Numbered from the stretch's first letter, positions 53,840-63,875 are shown. The stretch: DNA of 64,000 bases from Streptomyces sp. NBC_00376 (GCF_036077095.1 NZ_CP107960.1:4650001-4714000), one strand, 5' to 3'. Translations and numbers: made by a program. The notes: generated by a model not told the origin, from the letters alone.

Positions 53840-53921
53840 TACGACGCCCCTCCCCTGCCCGGATCCGGGCACAGCGGCCCTGGCTTAAGGTGACCGGAAG
53901 CAAAGATCGGGGAGGGGCGCC

Positions 53922-54668
53922 ATGTGCGCGAGCGGAGCTGTGACCCGCAGCACGTTGCGGCAGCAGATCGCGGACGCGCTGCGTGACGAAGTGCTCGCCG
54001 GGCGTCTGCAGCCGGGGCGGGAATTCACGGTCAAGCAGATCGCCGAGCAGTACGGCGTCTCGGCCACGCCGGTGCGCGAGGCGCTCTTCGACCTCTCCGC
54101 GCAGGGGCTGCTGGAGTCGGACCAGCACCGGGGCTTCCGGGTACGGGAATTCACCGTCGCCGACTACCGGTCGCTGGTCGAGGCCCGCAGCCTGGTCATC
54201 GACGGAGTCATCCGCGGGGTCTTCTTCGGCCCCGGGCCCTCGCCCACGCAACTGGCGGGGTACCGGGACTGCCTGGTCTCCGTGCGCCGCAGGGCCCAGG
54301 AGGCGGCGCGGGCGGCGCTGGGCGGCGACCTCGACATCCTCATCGGCTACGACCTGCGGTTCTGGCGCGAGCTGGGCGTGCTGGTGGGCAACACCTACAT
54401 CAACGACTTCCTGCACCGACTGCGCGTCCAGGCCTGGGTGTTCGCGGTGCCGTACCTGCGCCATGACGCAAGGGCCCGGGACTGGCTCTGGCACGGTCAT
54501 CCGGACCTGGTCGCGGCGATCACCCTCGGCGACCACGACGCGGTGCGCGCGGTGATGGACGACTACAGCGCGCACGCGCTGAACTGGGCGGACCGGCTCG
54601 CGGCCGGTGAGCTCGAGCATCCGGGGCGCGGCGGGCCGGAGCCGGTCGCGGGTACGCCGGAGCCGTAG
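53922..54668 (+). CDS. GntR-family (FCD) transcriptional regulator
   Basis: 248 residues. The winged-helix part is LRQQIADALRDEVLAGRLQPGREFTVKQIAEQYGVSATPVREALFDLSAQGLLESDQHRGFRV (about 12-75), a textbook GntR HTH. The C-terminal helical FCD-type effector domain has DYRSLVEARSLVIDGVI and HPDLVAAITLGDHDAVRAVM with the metal/ligand His. ATG 53922 is preceded by GGGGAGGGG. It may control the upstream aminotransferase or itself. Confidence 0.93.
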   Translation: MCASGAVTRSTLRQQIADALRDEVLAGRLQPGREFTVKQIAEQYGVSATPVREALFDLSAQGLLESDQHRGFRVREFTVADYRSLVEARSLVIDGVIRGVFFGPGPSPTQLAGYRDCLVSVRRRAQEAARAALGGDLDILIGYDLRFWRELGVLVGNTYINDFLHRLRVQAWVFAVPYLRHDARARDWLWHGHPDLVAAITLGDHDAVRAVMDDYSAHALNWADRLAAGELEHPGRGGPEPVAGTPEP

Positions 54669-54791
54669 GGCCTGCCTCCTGCCCCTGTCGGTACCGGCCA
54701 CTGTGCGCAACGCACCCACAGCATTACGCTGTCCCGACCAACCCGAACGTTCCACACGTTCCATGCGCACCCAAGGGGAGAGCGAGACTTC

Positions 54792-55442
54792 GTGGCCTGT
54801 GACCTGTGGCTGGTCCCCCTCGTCGATGTGCTGTGCCACAGCCCCGACAACCCGTTCGCCGAAGAGATAGCCGTCTACGACAAGGCGTTGGGCGAGGCCG
54901 GACTGCCGCCCGTTCCCGTGTACGCCTACATGCCGGGCCTGACGGGCGACGTCGCCCCGGTCGCGGGCTTCGACTACGACGCCCTGCACTTCCTGCGCCG
55001 CGCCTTCCTGCTCCAGCTAAGTGGCCTCGCCGTCACGCCGATCGGCGAACTGGGCGGGGACTACGAGCAGTTGCTGGAGATGTTCGAGGCGTCGGCCCAG
55101 CAGTCCCACCTGGTCTGGCACTACGACCATGCCGGGGCGTACGTCCCGCTGGACTTCGCCGCCCCGCTCTCCAACGACGACCTGCTGGCGGGCGGCGGCC
55201 CGCTCGGCTCATCGCACGGGCTGCTGCGGGAGTTGCAGTACGTCGCCCCCTCCATCGGCATCGACCCTGCGAACCCGCCGGCCGCCCCGCTGCCGCCCGC
55301 CGCGCCGACCTCCCTGGAGGAACCGGCGGCGCCGATCCCGTACGACGACAGCCCGTTCGCCCGCGAGCGGCACGTCTGGCTGGGCCTGCACGCGGCGGCC
55401 ACCCGCAGCCTCGCCCAGGGCTCGATGATCATCTTCAGCTGA
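54792..55442 (+). CDS. Hypothetical protein
   Basis: 216 residues from GTG 54792 (AAGGGGAG upstream). The sequence is globular with no signal peptide; features are DLWLVPLVDVLCHSPDNPFAEE, an FDYDALHFLRRAFLLQLSG helix, WHYDHAGAYVPLDF, a Pro/Ala-rich linker near 155-180 and an end RSLAQGSMIIFS. GC-rich third positions support a real gene. I recognise no family. It follows the GntR gene by 123 bp and is convergent with the SLATT gene. Confidence 0.75.
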   Translation: MACDLWLVPLVDVLCHSPDNPFAEEIAVYDKALGEAGLPPVPVYAYMPGLTGDVAPVAGFDYDALHFLRRAFLLQLSGLAVTPIGELGGDYEQLLEMFEASAQQSHLVWHYDHAGAYVPLDFAAPLSNDDLLAGGGPLGSSHGLLRELQYVAPSIGIDPANPPAAPLPPAAPTSLEEPAAPIPYDDSPFARERHVWLGLHAAATRSLAQGSMIIFS

Positions 55443-55474
55443 GGCCGGCAAGGCCCCTGGGGCGCCCCCCCGGG

Positions 55475-55499
55475 GTCACCGCGAGGTCATCGCGGTGAC
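55475..55499. terminator. Hairpin overlapping the SLATT stop
   Basis: GTCACCGCG (55475-55483) / CGCGGTGAC (55491-55499), perfect 9-bp arms around AGGTCAT; it includes the SLATT stop codon. Confidence 0.6.
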
Positions 55500-56248
55500 T
55501 CCGGCGGGCGCTGGCGCGGCATGTTCGGCCGGGTCATCGTCTGGAGCGGGAACCGCCCCGACAGCACCCCCTGATCCGGACGCCCGCCGTTCCCCGAGCC
55601 CGACGACAGCGCCTGCAGCCCCATCGGCGCGGGCCCGGCCCGGAACTCCACCATCCAGTCCGCGGTCTCGGTGCGCACCAGCTCCATGACGTCCTCCGAG
55701 AACCGCCGCAGCACCCCCAGGCACCGTTCGGCCGCCTCGCTGGCCGTCCCCTCGGTCGGGCCGAGCACCTCCCGTACGCACTCCGACGCCCAGTCGAACT
55801 GCAGCACTTGGAGGCGCCGCTGCACGGCCTGGGCGGTGGCGAGGTCCCTTATCCAGCCCGAGGTGAGGCCGAAGTACCGGTCGCACGCCATGCACGCGGC
55901 GCCCAGCAGCAGCGACAGATAGCCCCAGCCCGCCGCCCCGGGCAGCGCCCCGGTCAGATCGAGCAGCGGCAGCGCGGTGCCCGCGACCGTCCCGAGCGCG
56001 GTGCCGATCCGCAGCGCCCTGGCGCCCCGGCGCTTGCGCACCCGGTCGTTCAGGTACCAGTCGGCGGTGCGCAGCGCGTCCGCCTCGACCCAGCGGTACA
56101 ACTCGTCGAGGCGGTCGGCGGGTTCGCCCCAGTCGCCGAGCGGGAATGGCGTACCGGTCAGATCCCGGCCCCGTGCGCGGGAGTCCGAGCCGGCCGGACC
56201 GGGCTCGTTGCGGGGCGGCCCTTCGGGCTGCTTCTCCGGCTGACTCAC
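55487..56248 (-). CDS. SLATT-domain two-helix membrane protein
   Basis: 253 residues from GTG 56248 (GAGGAG at ideal spacing); an ATG 28 codons upstream is less likely. A polar lead of about 40 residues precedes the SLATT helical unit: LDELYRWVEADALRTADWYLNDRVRKRRGARALRIGTALGTVAGTALPLLDLTG and a second helix GYLSLLLGAACMACDRYFG, then a long amphipathic helix (about 130-190). SLATT domains are pore-like effectors in several SMODS/SLOG nucleotide-linked defence systems, but no such partner genes are adjacent. It is divergent from ybaB. Confidence 0.82.
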   Translation of the reverse strand: MSQPEKQPEGPPRNEPGPAGSDSRARGRDLTGTPFPLGDWGEPADRLDELYRWVEADALRTADWYLNDRVRKRRGARALRIGTALGTVAGTALPLLDLTGALPGAAGWGYLSLLLGAACMACDRYFGLTSGWIRDLATAQAVQRRLQVLQFDWASECVREVLGPTEGTASEAAERCLGVLRRFSEDVMELVRTETADWMVEFRAGPAPMGLQALSSGSGNGGRPDQGVLSGRFPLQTMTRPNMPRQRPPESPR

Positions 56249-56605
56249 CGGGTACTCCTCTGCATTCTGCGTAGCGACGCCTGATGTGGCGATGTGTTTC
56301 GAGACGGTGGGGTGCTCACTGCTCTCCGGCATGGCCGACTGTCCCGAGTGGGTAACTTTGCGTGACGATCGGTGTGCCTGGGTGTCCTGATGCGTGTGCC
56401 CTTCCTACCGCCGAATGGTGGGCTGCGGAGGAGAAAACGCGGTATTCCCGGGTGCGCAGGGCCTGTGATCAGGTATAGGAGCCCGGCAAGGGCTGCCTGA
56501 AACTCACTCGAAAGAGTTGCGCGCCAGTGAGTGGGGCGCGCTGCCCGGGGACCACGTAGGCTCGGCTTACCGAAACATTTTGTCGTCGAATTGCCAGGAG
56601 TGACC
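56249..56605. other. Spacer between SLATT gene and ybaB
   Basis: 357 bp without a gene. It contains the promoters of both divergent genes and overlapping inverted repeats at 56501-56541 that could form alternative hairpins. It lacks the SRP RNA core or any tRNA feature. Confidence 0.5.
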
Positions 56606-56941
56606 GTGATTCCCGGTGGTGGTCAGCCCAATATGCAGCAACTGCTGCAGCAGGCCCAGAAGATGCAGCAGGATCTCGCCGCGGCCCAGGAGGAACTGGC
56701 CAGGACCGAGGTCGAGGGCCAGGCGGGTGGCGGTCTCGTGAAGGCGACCGTGACCGGTTCCGGCGAGCTCCGCAATCTGGTGATCGACCCGAAGGCCGTC
56801 GACCCGGAGGACACCGAGACGCTCGCCGACCTCGTCGTCGCCGCGGTCCAGGCGGCGAACGAGAACGCGCAGCAGCTCCAGCAGCAGAAGCTGGGCCCGC
56901 TGGCCCAGGGCCTGGGCGGCATGCCCGGCCTCCCCTTCTGA
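56606..56941 (+). CDS. YbaB/EbfC nucleoid-associated protein
   Basis: 111 residues from GTG 56606 with GGAG five bases upstream. The fold is helix-beta-helix: [82 protein letters not shown], typical of YbaB. It binds DNA as a dimer and is almost always next to recR, as here (57-bp gap). Confidence 0.97.
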   Translation: MIPGGGQPNMQQLLQQAQKMQQDLAAAQEELARTEVEGQAGGGLVKATVTGSGELRNLVIDPKAVDPEDTETLADLVVAAVQAANENAQQLQQQKLGPLAQGLGGMPGLPF

Positions 56942-56998
56942 CCCGTCCCTTCCGACCGGTCAGGAACAGAAACAGAACAGGAAAGGAAGGCGTTCCCG

Positions 56999-57598
56999 TT
57001 GTACGAAGGCGTGGTTCAGGACCTCATCGACGAGTTGGGCAGGCTGCCCGGCGTCGGTCCCAAGAGCGCGCAGCGGATCGCCTTCCACATCCTGCAGGCC
57101 GAGCCGACCGATGTGCGCCGCCTCGCCCATGCCCTCCTGGAGGTCAAGGACAAGGTCCGGTTCTGTTCGGTCTGCGGCAACGTCGCCCAGCAGGAGCAGT
57201 GCAACATCTGCCGGGACGCGCGCCGGGACCCGTCGGTGATCTGTGTGGTCGAGGAGCCGAAGGACGTCGTCGCGATCGAGCGGACCCGTGAGTTCCGGGG
57301 CCGGTACCACGTGCTCGGCGGCGCGATCAGCCCGATCGAGGGCGTCGGCCCGGACGATCTGCGCATCCGCGAGCTGCTCGCCCGCCTCGCCGACGGCTCG
57401 ATCACGGAACTGATCCTGGCGACCGACCCCAACCTGGAGGGCGAGGCCACCGCGACGTACCTGGCGCGGATGGTCAAGCCGATGGGCCTGCGGGTCACCA
57501 GACTGGCCAGCGGCCTGCCGGTCGGCGGCGACCTGGAGTACGCGGACGAGGTCACCCTGGGCCGCGCCTTCGAGGGGAGGCGCCTGCTCGATGTGTGA
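56999..57598 (+). CDS. recR: Recombination protein RecR
   Basis: 199 residues from TTG 56999, preceded by AAAGGAAGG. The helix-hairpin-helix [17 protein letters not shown] (16-32), the C4 zinc finger [16 protein letters not shown] with Cys56, 59, 68 and 71, and the Toprim segment [15 protein letters not shown]...[16 protein letters not shown]...[18 protein letters not shown] are all present. It acts in RecFOR loading of RecA at gaps. Partner of ybaB. Confidence 0.98.
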   Translation: MYEGVVQDLIDELGRLPGVGPKSAQRIAFHILQAEPTDVRRLAHALLEVKDKVRFCSVCGNVAQQEQCNICRDARRDPSVICVVEEPKDVVAIERTREFRGRYHVLGGAISPIEGVGPDDLRIRELLARLADGSITELILATDPNLEGEATATYLARMVKPMGLRVTRLASGLPVGGDLEYADEVTLGRAFEGRRLLDV

Positions 57599-57729
57599 CG
57601 CCTTTACGTCTTCCGATGTTCTTCCCGTGACCGTTTCGAGGGGCGTTCCCGCGACTCACGGCGGCTTTACGTTCAGCGACGCTATGTTCTACTCACCGTT
57701 CGCGACCGTGCCCACGGGAGGTCCCCTCG

Positions 57730-58389
57730 ATGTCTGACGCCACGCTGAACTCCGTCACGCAGGACCCTGACGACTTCGCCGTCCAGATCGCCGACCAGAT
57801 CAAGACGTTCATCGTCGCGGTCACCGAGGTGTCCAAGGTCGAGGAGCCCGAGGAGGCCGTCCCCGTCCTGCTGCTCCAGGTCTCCCAGCTCCTGCTGGCG
57901 GGCGGCCGGCTCGGCGCGTACGAGGACATCGTCCCCGACGAGCGCTACGAGCCGGACCTGGGCGCCGAGCCGGACGCCGACGGGCTGCGCGAGCGGTTCG
58001 CCGCCCTGCTGGAGCCGATCGACGTCTACTCCGAGGTCTTCGACCCGTACGAGCCCCGCAAGGCCCCGGTCCCGGCCCGGATCTCGGACGACCTGGCCGA
58101 CCTGGTCACCGACCTGCGCCACGGCCTGGCCCACTACGAGGAGGACCGCACCACCGAGGCGCTGTGGTGGTGGCAGTTCTCCTACTTCTCCAACTGGGGC
58201 TCCACCGCCTCCGCCACCCTGCGCGCCCTCCAGTCCCTGATCGCCCACATCCGCCTCAACCAGCCCCTCCAGGAGCTGGACGGCCTGGACACCGACACGG
58301 AGACCCTCGACGACGACCTCGCCGAGGAGGCCGGCCGGGTGATGGCCGAGGAGATCGCGGGACCGCTGGGGCTGCGGCCGGTGCAGTAG
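57730..58389 (+). CDS. DUF5063 family protein
   Basis: 219 residues, very acidic, all-helical appearance. LNSVTQDPDDFAVQIADQIKTFIVAVTEVSKVE, LLLQVSQLLLAGGRLGAYEDIVP and the WWWQFSYFSNWGSTASATLRALQSLIAHIRL block match DUF5063, conserved next to recR in actinobacteria. No enzymatic motif. GGGAGG precedes ATG 57730. Confidence 0.9.
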   Translation: MSDATLNSVTQDPDDFAVQIADQIKTFIVAVTEVSKVEEPEEAVPVLLLQVSQLLLAGGRLGAYEDIVPDERYEPDLGAEPDADGLRERFAALLEPIDVYSEVFDPYEPRKAPVPARISDDLADLVTDLRHGLAHYEEDRTTEALWWWQFSYFSNWGSTASATLRALQSLIAHIRLNQPLQELDGLDTDTETLDDDLAEEAGRVMAEEIAGPLGLRPVQ

Positions 58390-58417
58390 ACGCCGCCGTC
58401 GCTGCCTCAAGGCTCTC

Positions 58418-58711
58418 TCAGCCCCCGTCGCACCGCAGGTCGCCGTCGCGCATGTAGCCCAGCGGTGCGCCGTCGTCCGTACGCGACACGCGCCACAGCT
58501 CGTCCGCGCCCTGTCGGGTGGCATTCACCGGAATACCCGGGTCCAGGTAGCCGACGATGTCGGACGGTGTCGGGACAGGGTTGGCGCCCGCGTAGACCGG
58601 GGCGTCGGCATGGGTGGCGAAGCAGGCGGAGCCCGCGTGGGCGGGGGACGCGGTCAGGGGTACGGCGGACAGCGCCAGGAGCAGCGGGAGCACACGGAGC
58701 GGCTTGCGCAT
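58418..58711 (-). CDS. Small secreted protein
   Basis: 97 residues. Signal peptide MRKPLRVLPLLLALSAVPLTASPAHAG (AHA site). The mature 70 residues have a Cys near each end and an SH3-like pattern (ADELWRVSRTDDGAPLGYMRDGDLRC) seen in cell-wall-binding or exported small proteins. It lies between DUF5063 and the LamG gene on the opposite strand. Confidence 0.8.
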   Translation of the reverse strand: MRKPLRVLPLLLALSAVPLTASPAHAGSACFATHADAPVYAGANPVPTPSDIVGYLDPGIPVNATRQGADELWRVSRTDDGAPLGYMRDGDLRCDGG

Positions 58712-58888
58712 GGGCGGGGGACCTCCGGGGGCGGACCAGGGGGCTCCGGTTCACCGTAGGCGCGGTGAGCCACCCGGCGACGGACTTCCTGCGGCGTGTG
58801 GAAAATGCCGGCGGTATTGTCCGTGCCTGCTGTTAGCCTCCCCCAGCCCGTGACAGCCACGGGTATCGCAGGGGAGGGGACCGAAAGC

Positions 58889-61042
58889 ATGGCAAGAGGG
58901 ACGAGAACCCGGAGAGCCAGGTGGCTCGGAGCGCTGGCGGTCGGGGTTGCCGCGGTGATGGCCGCACCCGGCGCAGCCGTGGCCGTGGACAATCTGCCGC
59001 CGCTCCAGCCGGTCGCCGCAGATCTGAACACCGAGTCGGAGCCATGTGCCGCGGGGGAGGGCCGCCCATACGTACCGGCGGCGCCGCGGGTGACCGCAGT
59101 GCTGAACGACCCGGTGGAGGACGACGTTCCTGGGGAGGGGAACCTCGTCGACGCCGAGTTCGAGGTGTGGTGGAAGGACGCGAGCGGAACCGAGCAGCGC
59201 CGGAGATACAGCCCCGTGGGGCTTCTGCCCTCAGGGGCGCGCGCGGGGTGGCAGTTGCCCTCCGACCTTCCGCCGTGGACGGTGATCTCCTGGCGGGTGC
59301 GGGCCGACGACGGCAAGGCCGTCTCGCCGTGGAGCGCGGCCGACGACAGCGGAGCGGGCTGTGAGTTCGTGATCGACGACGAGAGCCCGGCGAAGCCCAC
59401 GGTCGTCTCGGCCGAGTATCCGGAGGATGTGTTCTGGTCGGACGGTGTCGGGGTCTACGGGACGTTCCGTTTCGATTCGCCGTCCGATGACGTCGTCGGC
59501 TACACGTACCGCTTTCTCGGCGGTTCGAACGAGACGGTGAAAGCGGACGGGCCGGACGGTTCGGCGGAGATCCGCTTCATGCCGACGTCGTCGGGGTCCG
59601 GCAGGGTCGAGGTGTATGCGAGCGACCGCTCGGGGCGCCGCAGCCCGAGCACGACCTACGACTTCTTCGTGAAGGAGGGGCGCGCCCCGGTCGGGCAGTG
59701 GAAGCTGTCCGACCCGGCCGGTTCCACGTCCGCCGAAGCGACCTCGGGGCCCGCGGCCCGTGCCGGAGCGGGGGTCGCCTTCGGCGGGCCGGCGCCTTCG
59801 GGCACCTCGGTGACGTCCACGGCGACGCTGGACGGGACGGGGTACGGCTTCCTGACACCTGCGGCACCGGTCGTCGGGGCGGGAAAGACCTTCGCGGTCG
59901 GCGGATGGGTCCGGCCCGCGGCGTTGGACCATGACATGACGATCACCAGCCAGGACGCGGGTACCGCTGCCGGCTTCACTCTCGGGGTCCGGACCGGCGA
60001 CGGTGAGCCGGTCTGGTCGTTCGGCACCGGCGGCGCGCGTGTCCAGGGGGGCCGCCCGGAGACCGGTGAATGGGCGTATGTGCTCGGACTGTACGACGCC
60101 GAGACGGGGCTGGCGCACCTGTACGTGAACGGGCAGGAGGCGGGCATCGCCACCGAGGCCACGCCTTCGACGGTCACCGGTGACTTCCAGATCGGCCGGG
60201 CTCGCGGCAAGAACGGCTACCGGGATCGCTGGCAGGGCGAGATCGGTGACGTCCGTGCGTACGACCGGGTCGTCGTTCCCGCGGAGGTGGCGCAGCTTGC
60301 CCGCCGTATCCCGCAGGAGCGGGGGCACTGGGCCCTGGAGACCGGGCCCGGAGGCCTGAGCCCGGAGGTCCACGGTGGTGCGCCGCTGAAGCTCGCGGCG
60401 GGTGCTTCGATCTACAACGTGCCGGCCGATGCCTGCGACCCGGCTGCCGACCCGGAGTGCGAACCGGTCGCGGGCCGGGACCCGCTCGTGGGCGAAGGGC
60501 ACCTGGAACTCGACGGGGCCGGTGGTTACGCCGCGACGGACAGCCCGGTCGTCGACACCGGCGACAGCTTCACCATCGGTGCGGTGGTCCGCTTCGCGGA
60601 CCGGGAGCCCGCGCATCCCATGACCGTGCTCTCGCAGGGCGGTGAGCACGGCGACGCGTTCAAGGTGCGGTACGTGCCCGCGACGCACACGTTCGAGCTC
60701 GTGATGAGCCATGCGGATGCGCAGGGGGCGGAGGAGACGGTGACCGGACGCAAGCAGATGCCCAACAACGCTGTATCGCGGGGGAACAAGATCGCGGTCG
60801 TGTACGACGACGGTTCGGACCGGATCACTCTGTATGTGGACGGACAGGCAAGCGCCGGCGCGGCCTTCCACTCGGCCTGGACGAGCACCGGCGGCCTCCA
60901 GGTGGGGCGCAGCCGCACGGCCGACGGGTGGGGCGAGTACCTGCACGGTTCGGTCGACGAGGTGCAGGTCTACTCCGGGGCGTTGAGCGAGCGAGCCGTG
61001 GCGATGCTCGGGCACGGCGTGGAGCCCTGCCTCGGCTGCTGA
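58889..61042 (+). CDS. Secreted protein with two LamG/concanavalin-like domains
   Basis: 717 residues from ATG 58889 (GGGGAGGGG upstream; an extension to 58796 lacks a signal). Signal peptide with RTRRARWLGALAVGVAAVMAAPGAAVAV (AVA site). A Fn3/Ig-like N-terminal half (about 40-270) is followed by two LamG-like jelly-roll domains at about 275-470 (VGQWKLSD...GKTFAVGGWVRPA...AHLYVNGQEAG...IGRARG) and about 480-715 (HLELDGAGGYAATDSPVVDTGDSFTIGAVVRF...LYVDGQAS...LQVGRSRT). Carbohydrate or protein binding outside the cell is expected. Confidence 0.9.
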   Translation: MARGTRTRRARWLGALAVGVAAVMAAPGAAVAVDNLPPLQPVAADLNTESEPCAAGEGRPYVPAAPRVTAVLNDPVEDDVPGEGNLVDAEFEVWWKDASGTEQRRRYSPVGLLPSGARAGWQLPSDLPPWTVISWRVRADDGKAVSPWSAADDSGAGCEFVIDDESPAKPTVVSAEYPEDVFWSDGVGVYGTFRFDSPSDDVVGYTYRFLGGSNETVKADGPDGSAEIRFMPTSSGSGRVEVYASDRSGRRSPSTTYDFFVKEGRAPVGQWKLSDPAGSTSAEATSGPAARAGAGVAFGGPAPSGTSVTSTATLDGTGYGFLTPAAPVVGAGKTFAVGGWVRPAALDHDMTITSQDAGTAAGFTLGVRTGDGEPVWSFGTGGARVQGGRPETGEWAYVLGLYDAETGLAHLYVNGQEAGIATEATPSTVTGDFQIGRARGKNGYRDRWQGEIGDVRAYDRVVVPAEVAQLARRIPQERGHWALETGPGGLSPEVHGGAPLKLAAGASIYNVPADACDPAADPECEPVAGRDPLVGEGHLELDGAGGYAATDSPVVDTGDSFTIGAVVRFADREPAHPMTVLSQGGEHGDAFKVRYVPATHTFELVMSHADAQGAEETVTGRKQMPNNAVSRGNKIAVVYDDGSDRITLYVDGQASAGAAFHSAWTSTGGLQVGRSRTADGWGEYLHGSVDEVQVYSGALSERAVAMLGHGVEPCLGC

Positions 61043-61054
61043 CCGTGTTCCATC

Positions 61055-61090
61055 ATGTGGCTCAGCGCTCATGTGTGTGCTGGGCCACAT
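61055..61090 (+). terminator. Hairpin after the LamG gene
   Basis: Twelve-base arms with one mismatch (61055-61066 with 61079-61090), 13 bases past the stop and 170 before ask. Probable terminator; it might instead be in the ask leader. Confidence 0.6.
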
Positions 61091-61261
61091 AATGGAGTGG
61101 TGAGCCGATCGGCGGGCAGCAACCCCGTACGAGCGGTCCGGAGCGACACGCCGATGATCACGTGCTGAGCGGGACATCTCACCATGTGGTATCAGCGGGG
61201 CGATTCCGGACTGCTCGTTAAACTGAGCCGACCGCAGTAATGGACTGAGCGAGGAGCGCAC

Positions 61262-62533
61262 GTGGGCCTTGTCGTGCAGAAGTACGGAGGCTCCTCCGTA
61301 GCCGATGCCGAAGGCATCAAGCGCGTCGCCAAGCGAATCGTCGATGCCAAGAAGAACGGCAACCAGGTGGTTGTCGTGGTGTCAGCGATGGGCGACACGA
61401 CGGACGAGTTGATCGATCTCGCCGAGCAGGTATCCCCGATCCCTGCCGGGCGTGAGTTCGACATGCTGCTGACCGCCGGGGAGCGGATCTCCATGGCCCT
61501 GCTGGCGATGGCGATCAAAAACCTGGGCCACGAGGCCCAGTCGTTCACCGGTAGCCAGGCAGGCGTCATCACCGACTCGGTCCACAACAAAGCGCGCATC
61601 ATCGATGTGACGCCGGGCCGTATCCGTACGGCGCTGGACGAGGGGAACATCGCGATCGTCGCGGGGTTCCAGGGTGTGTCCCAGGACAAGAAGGACATCA
61701 CCACCCTCGGCCGCGGCGGGTCCGACACCACCGCCGTCGCGCTCGCGGCCGCGCTGGACGCCGAGGTCTGTGAGATCTACACCGATGTGGACGGTGTCTT
61801 CACCGCCGACCCGCGGGTCGTGAAGAAGGCCCGGAAGATCGACTGGATCTCCTTCGAGGACATGCTGGAGCTGGCCGCGTCCGGCTCCAAGGTGCTGCTG
61901 CACCGGTGCGTGGAGTACGCACGCCGCTACAACATTCCGATCCACGTCCGCTCGTCCTTCTCCGGACTGCGCGGAACCTGGGTCAGCAACGAGCCGCAAG
62001 GGGACCAGAAGGTGGAGCACGCGATCATCTCCGGAGTCGCCCATGACGTCTCCGAGGCCAAGATCACCGTCGTCGGCGTGCCCGACAAGCCGGGCGAGGC
62101 CGCCGCGATCTTCCGCACCATCGCGAACGCGGAGATCAACATCGACATGGTGGTGCAGAACGTCTCCGCCGCGTCGACCGGTCTGACCGACATCTCGTTC
62201 ACGCTGCCGAAGGCCGAGGGCCGCAAGGCCATCGACGCACTGGAGCGCAACCGCGGCACCATCGGCTTCGAGTCGCTGCGCTACGACGACCAGATCGCGA
62301 AGATCTCCCTGGTCGGCGCCGGCATGAAGACCAACCCGGGAGTCACGGCGGGCTTCTTCGAGGCGCTGTCGGACGCCGGTGTGAACATCGAGCTGATCTC
62401 GACGTCCGAGATCCGCATCTCGGTGGTCACCCGCGCCGACGACGTCATGGAGGCCGTGCGCGCCGTGCACACCGCCTTCGGTCTGGACAGCGACTCCGAC
62501 GAAGCCGTCGTCTACGGGGGCACCGGCCGATGA
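61262..62533 (+). CDS. ask: Aspartate kinase
   Basis: 423 residues from GTG 61262 (GAGGAG upstream). KYGGSSV at 7-13 is the ATP/aspartate motif. The kinase domain ends near 250, then two ACT domains (about 265-340 and 345-415) that bind Lys/Thr for feedback. An internal GTG at 62012 (residue 251) has AAGGGG 9 bases upstream and begins exactly where the separate beta subunit starts in other actinobacteria, so an in-frame small subunit is likely. It phosphorylates aspartate for Lys, Thr, Met and diaminopimelate. ATGA overlap with asd. Confidence 0.98.
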   Translation: MGLVVQKYGGSSVADAEGIKRVAKRIVDAKKNGNQVVVVVSAMGDTTDELIDLAEQVSPIPAGREFDMLLTAGERISMALLAMAIKNLGHEAQSFTGSQAGVITDSVHNKARIIDVTPGRIRTALDEGNIAIVAGFQGVSQDKKDITTLGRGGSDTTAVALAAALDAEVCEIYTDVDGVFTADPRVVKKARKIDWISFEDMLELAASGSKVLLHRCVEYARRYNIPIHVRSSFSGLRGTWVSNEPQGDQKVEHAIISGVAHDVSEAKITVVGVPDKPGEAAAIFRTIANAEINIDMVVQNVSAASTGLTDISFTLPKAEGRKAIDALERNRGTIGFESLRYDDQIAKISLVGAGMKTNPGVTAGFFEALSDAGVNIELISTSEIRISVVTRADDVMEAVRAVHTAFGLDSDSDEAVVYGGTGR

Positions 62534-63594
62534 CCGCGCGCCGTCCTTCGCTCGCGGTCGTCGGAGCGACCGGGGCGATCGGCGGCGTCATGCTCCAGAT
62601 CCTTTCGCAGCACGCGGATGTCTGGGGCGAGGTGAAGCTGATCGCCTCGCCGCGCTCGGCCGGCCGCAAGCTGGTCGTGCGCGGCGAGGAGAGCGAGGTC
62701 CTCCAGCTCACCGAGGAGGTCTTCGACGACGTCGACGTGGCGCTCTTCCTGGTGCCCGACGAGGTCTCCGCGCAGTGGGCGCCGATCGCCGCCGCCAAGG
62801 GCACGGTCGTCATCGACGACTCGGCCGCGTTCCGGCTGGACGCGGACGTTCCGCTGGTGGTGCCCGAGATCAATCCGCACGCCGCACGGATCCGGCCACG
62901 CGGCATCGTCGCGAGCCCGAACTGCACGACGCTCGCACTGATCGTCGCGGTCGGAGCGCTGCACGCCGAATTCGGCGTACGGGAACTGGTCGTCTCCTCG
63001 TACCAGGCGGTGAGCGGGGCGGGCCGGGACGGTGTCGCCGCGCTGCGCGAACAGCTGTCGATGGTCGCCGGTACGGAACTGGGCACGAAGCCGGGGGACG
63101 TGCGCAGGGCCCTGGGGGATGCGGAAGGCAGCCCCTTCGCCGCCCCGGTCGCCCTCAACGTGGTGCCCTGGGCCGGGACCGAGGCCGGGGACGGCTGGTC
63201 CTCGGAGGAGATGGCGATCCGCGAGGAGTGCCGCAAGATCCTGGACCTGCCGGGCCTGCGGATCGCGGCGACCTGTGTGTACGTACCCGTCATCGCGACG
63301 CACTCGATGTCCGTGCATGCCCGGTTCGAGAACGAGATCGAGGTCGACCGGGCCAACGAGATCCTGGCGACGGCACCGGGCGTGGTGCTGTACGACAGCC
63401 CGGCGGCGGGGGACTTCCCGACACCGTCCGACGTCGTCGGCACCGATCCGACCTGGGTCGGACGAGTGCGCAGGTCACTGGACGATCCCCGGGGTCTGGA
63501 ACTCTTCGTCTGCGGCGACAACCTCCGCAAGGGGGCGGCGTTGAACGTGGCACAGATCGCCGAATCGGTGGCCGCGGAGTTCCCCCGGTCCTGA
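62530..63594 (+). CDS. asd: Aspartate-semialdehyde dehydrogenase
   Basis: 354 residues. The NADP-binding [10 protein letters not shown] at 10-19, SPRSAGRKL, the catalytic Cys132 in VASPNCTT, and [12 protein letters not shown] carry the family signatures; a conserved His/Arg pair lies in the dimerisation half. It reduces aspartyl phosphate to the semialdehyde, the branch point to cell-wall and lysine synthesis. It is coupled to ask by ATGA (62530-62533). Confidence 0.97.
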   Translation: MTARRPSLAVVGATGAIGGVMLQILSQHADVWGEVKLIASPRSAGRKLVVRGEESEVLQLTEEVFDDVDVALFLVPDEVSAQWAPIAAAKGTVVIDDSAAFRLDADVPLVVPEINPHAARIRPRGIVASPNCTTLALIVAVGALHAEFGVRELVVSSYQAVSGAGRDGVAALREQLSMVAGTELGTKPGDVRRALGDAEGSPFAAPVALNVVPWAGTEAGDGWSSEEMAIREECRKILDLPGLRIAATCVYVPVIATHSMSVHARFENEIEVDRANEILATAPGVVLYDSPAAGDFPTPSDVVGTDPTWVGRVRRSLDDPRGLELFVCGDNLRKGAALNVAQIAESVAAEFPRS

Positions 63595-63643
63595 TCGAAC
63601 CGATTTTGTACTCTCTGTGAACGTCCTGTGAGTAAGTTGAAGG

Positions 63644-63657
63644 TCTCAACCTCTTGA
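63644..63657. promoter_or_regulatory. Inverted repeat CTCAA-CCTC-TTGAG
   Basis: A perfect 5-bp palindrome in the gap between asd and the next gene. Short, so only a weak operator candidate. Confidence 0.3.
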
Positions 63658-63875
63658 GATGGGGTGTCGGGGTATCCGACGATGACTTTCGGCCTGCTGC
63701 AACCGCCGACCGGGGACTGCGCGTCTATGCGGTCACCTCTGGCGCGGCGGGGGGAACGATTCGGGGCAGTCGGGGTGTTCGGGGAAGTGCAGGTACGTAT
63801 GAGGGCATGTCGCACGGCGGTGAACGTGGTGCCGCGCGCGTACAACCCTGATGGGGGGAAACGTGTCCAACTGGC

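Noticed and set aside
56455..56560. Possible small SRP RNA or other stable RNA upstream of ybaB
   Set aside because: The conserved SRP core (GGTCAGGTCCGGAAGGAAGCAGCC-like) is absent; only alternative hairpins are seen.
63654..63851. Small gene between asd and the sigma factor
   Set aside because: No ribosome-binding site, mixed codon bias and overlap with a probable promoter region.
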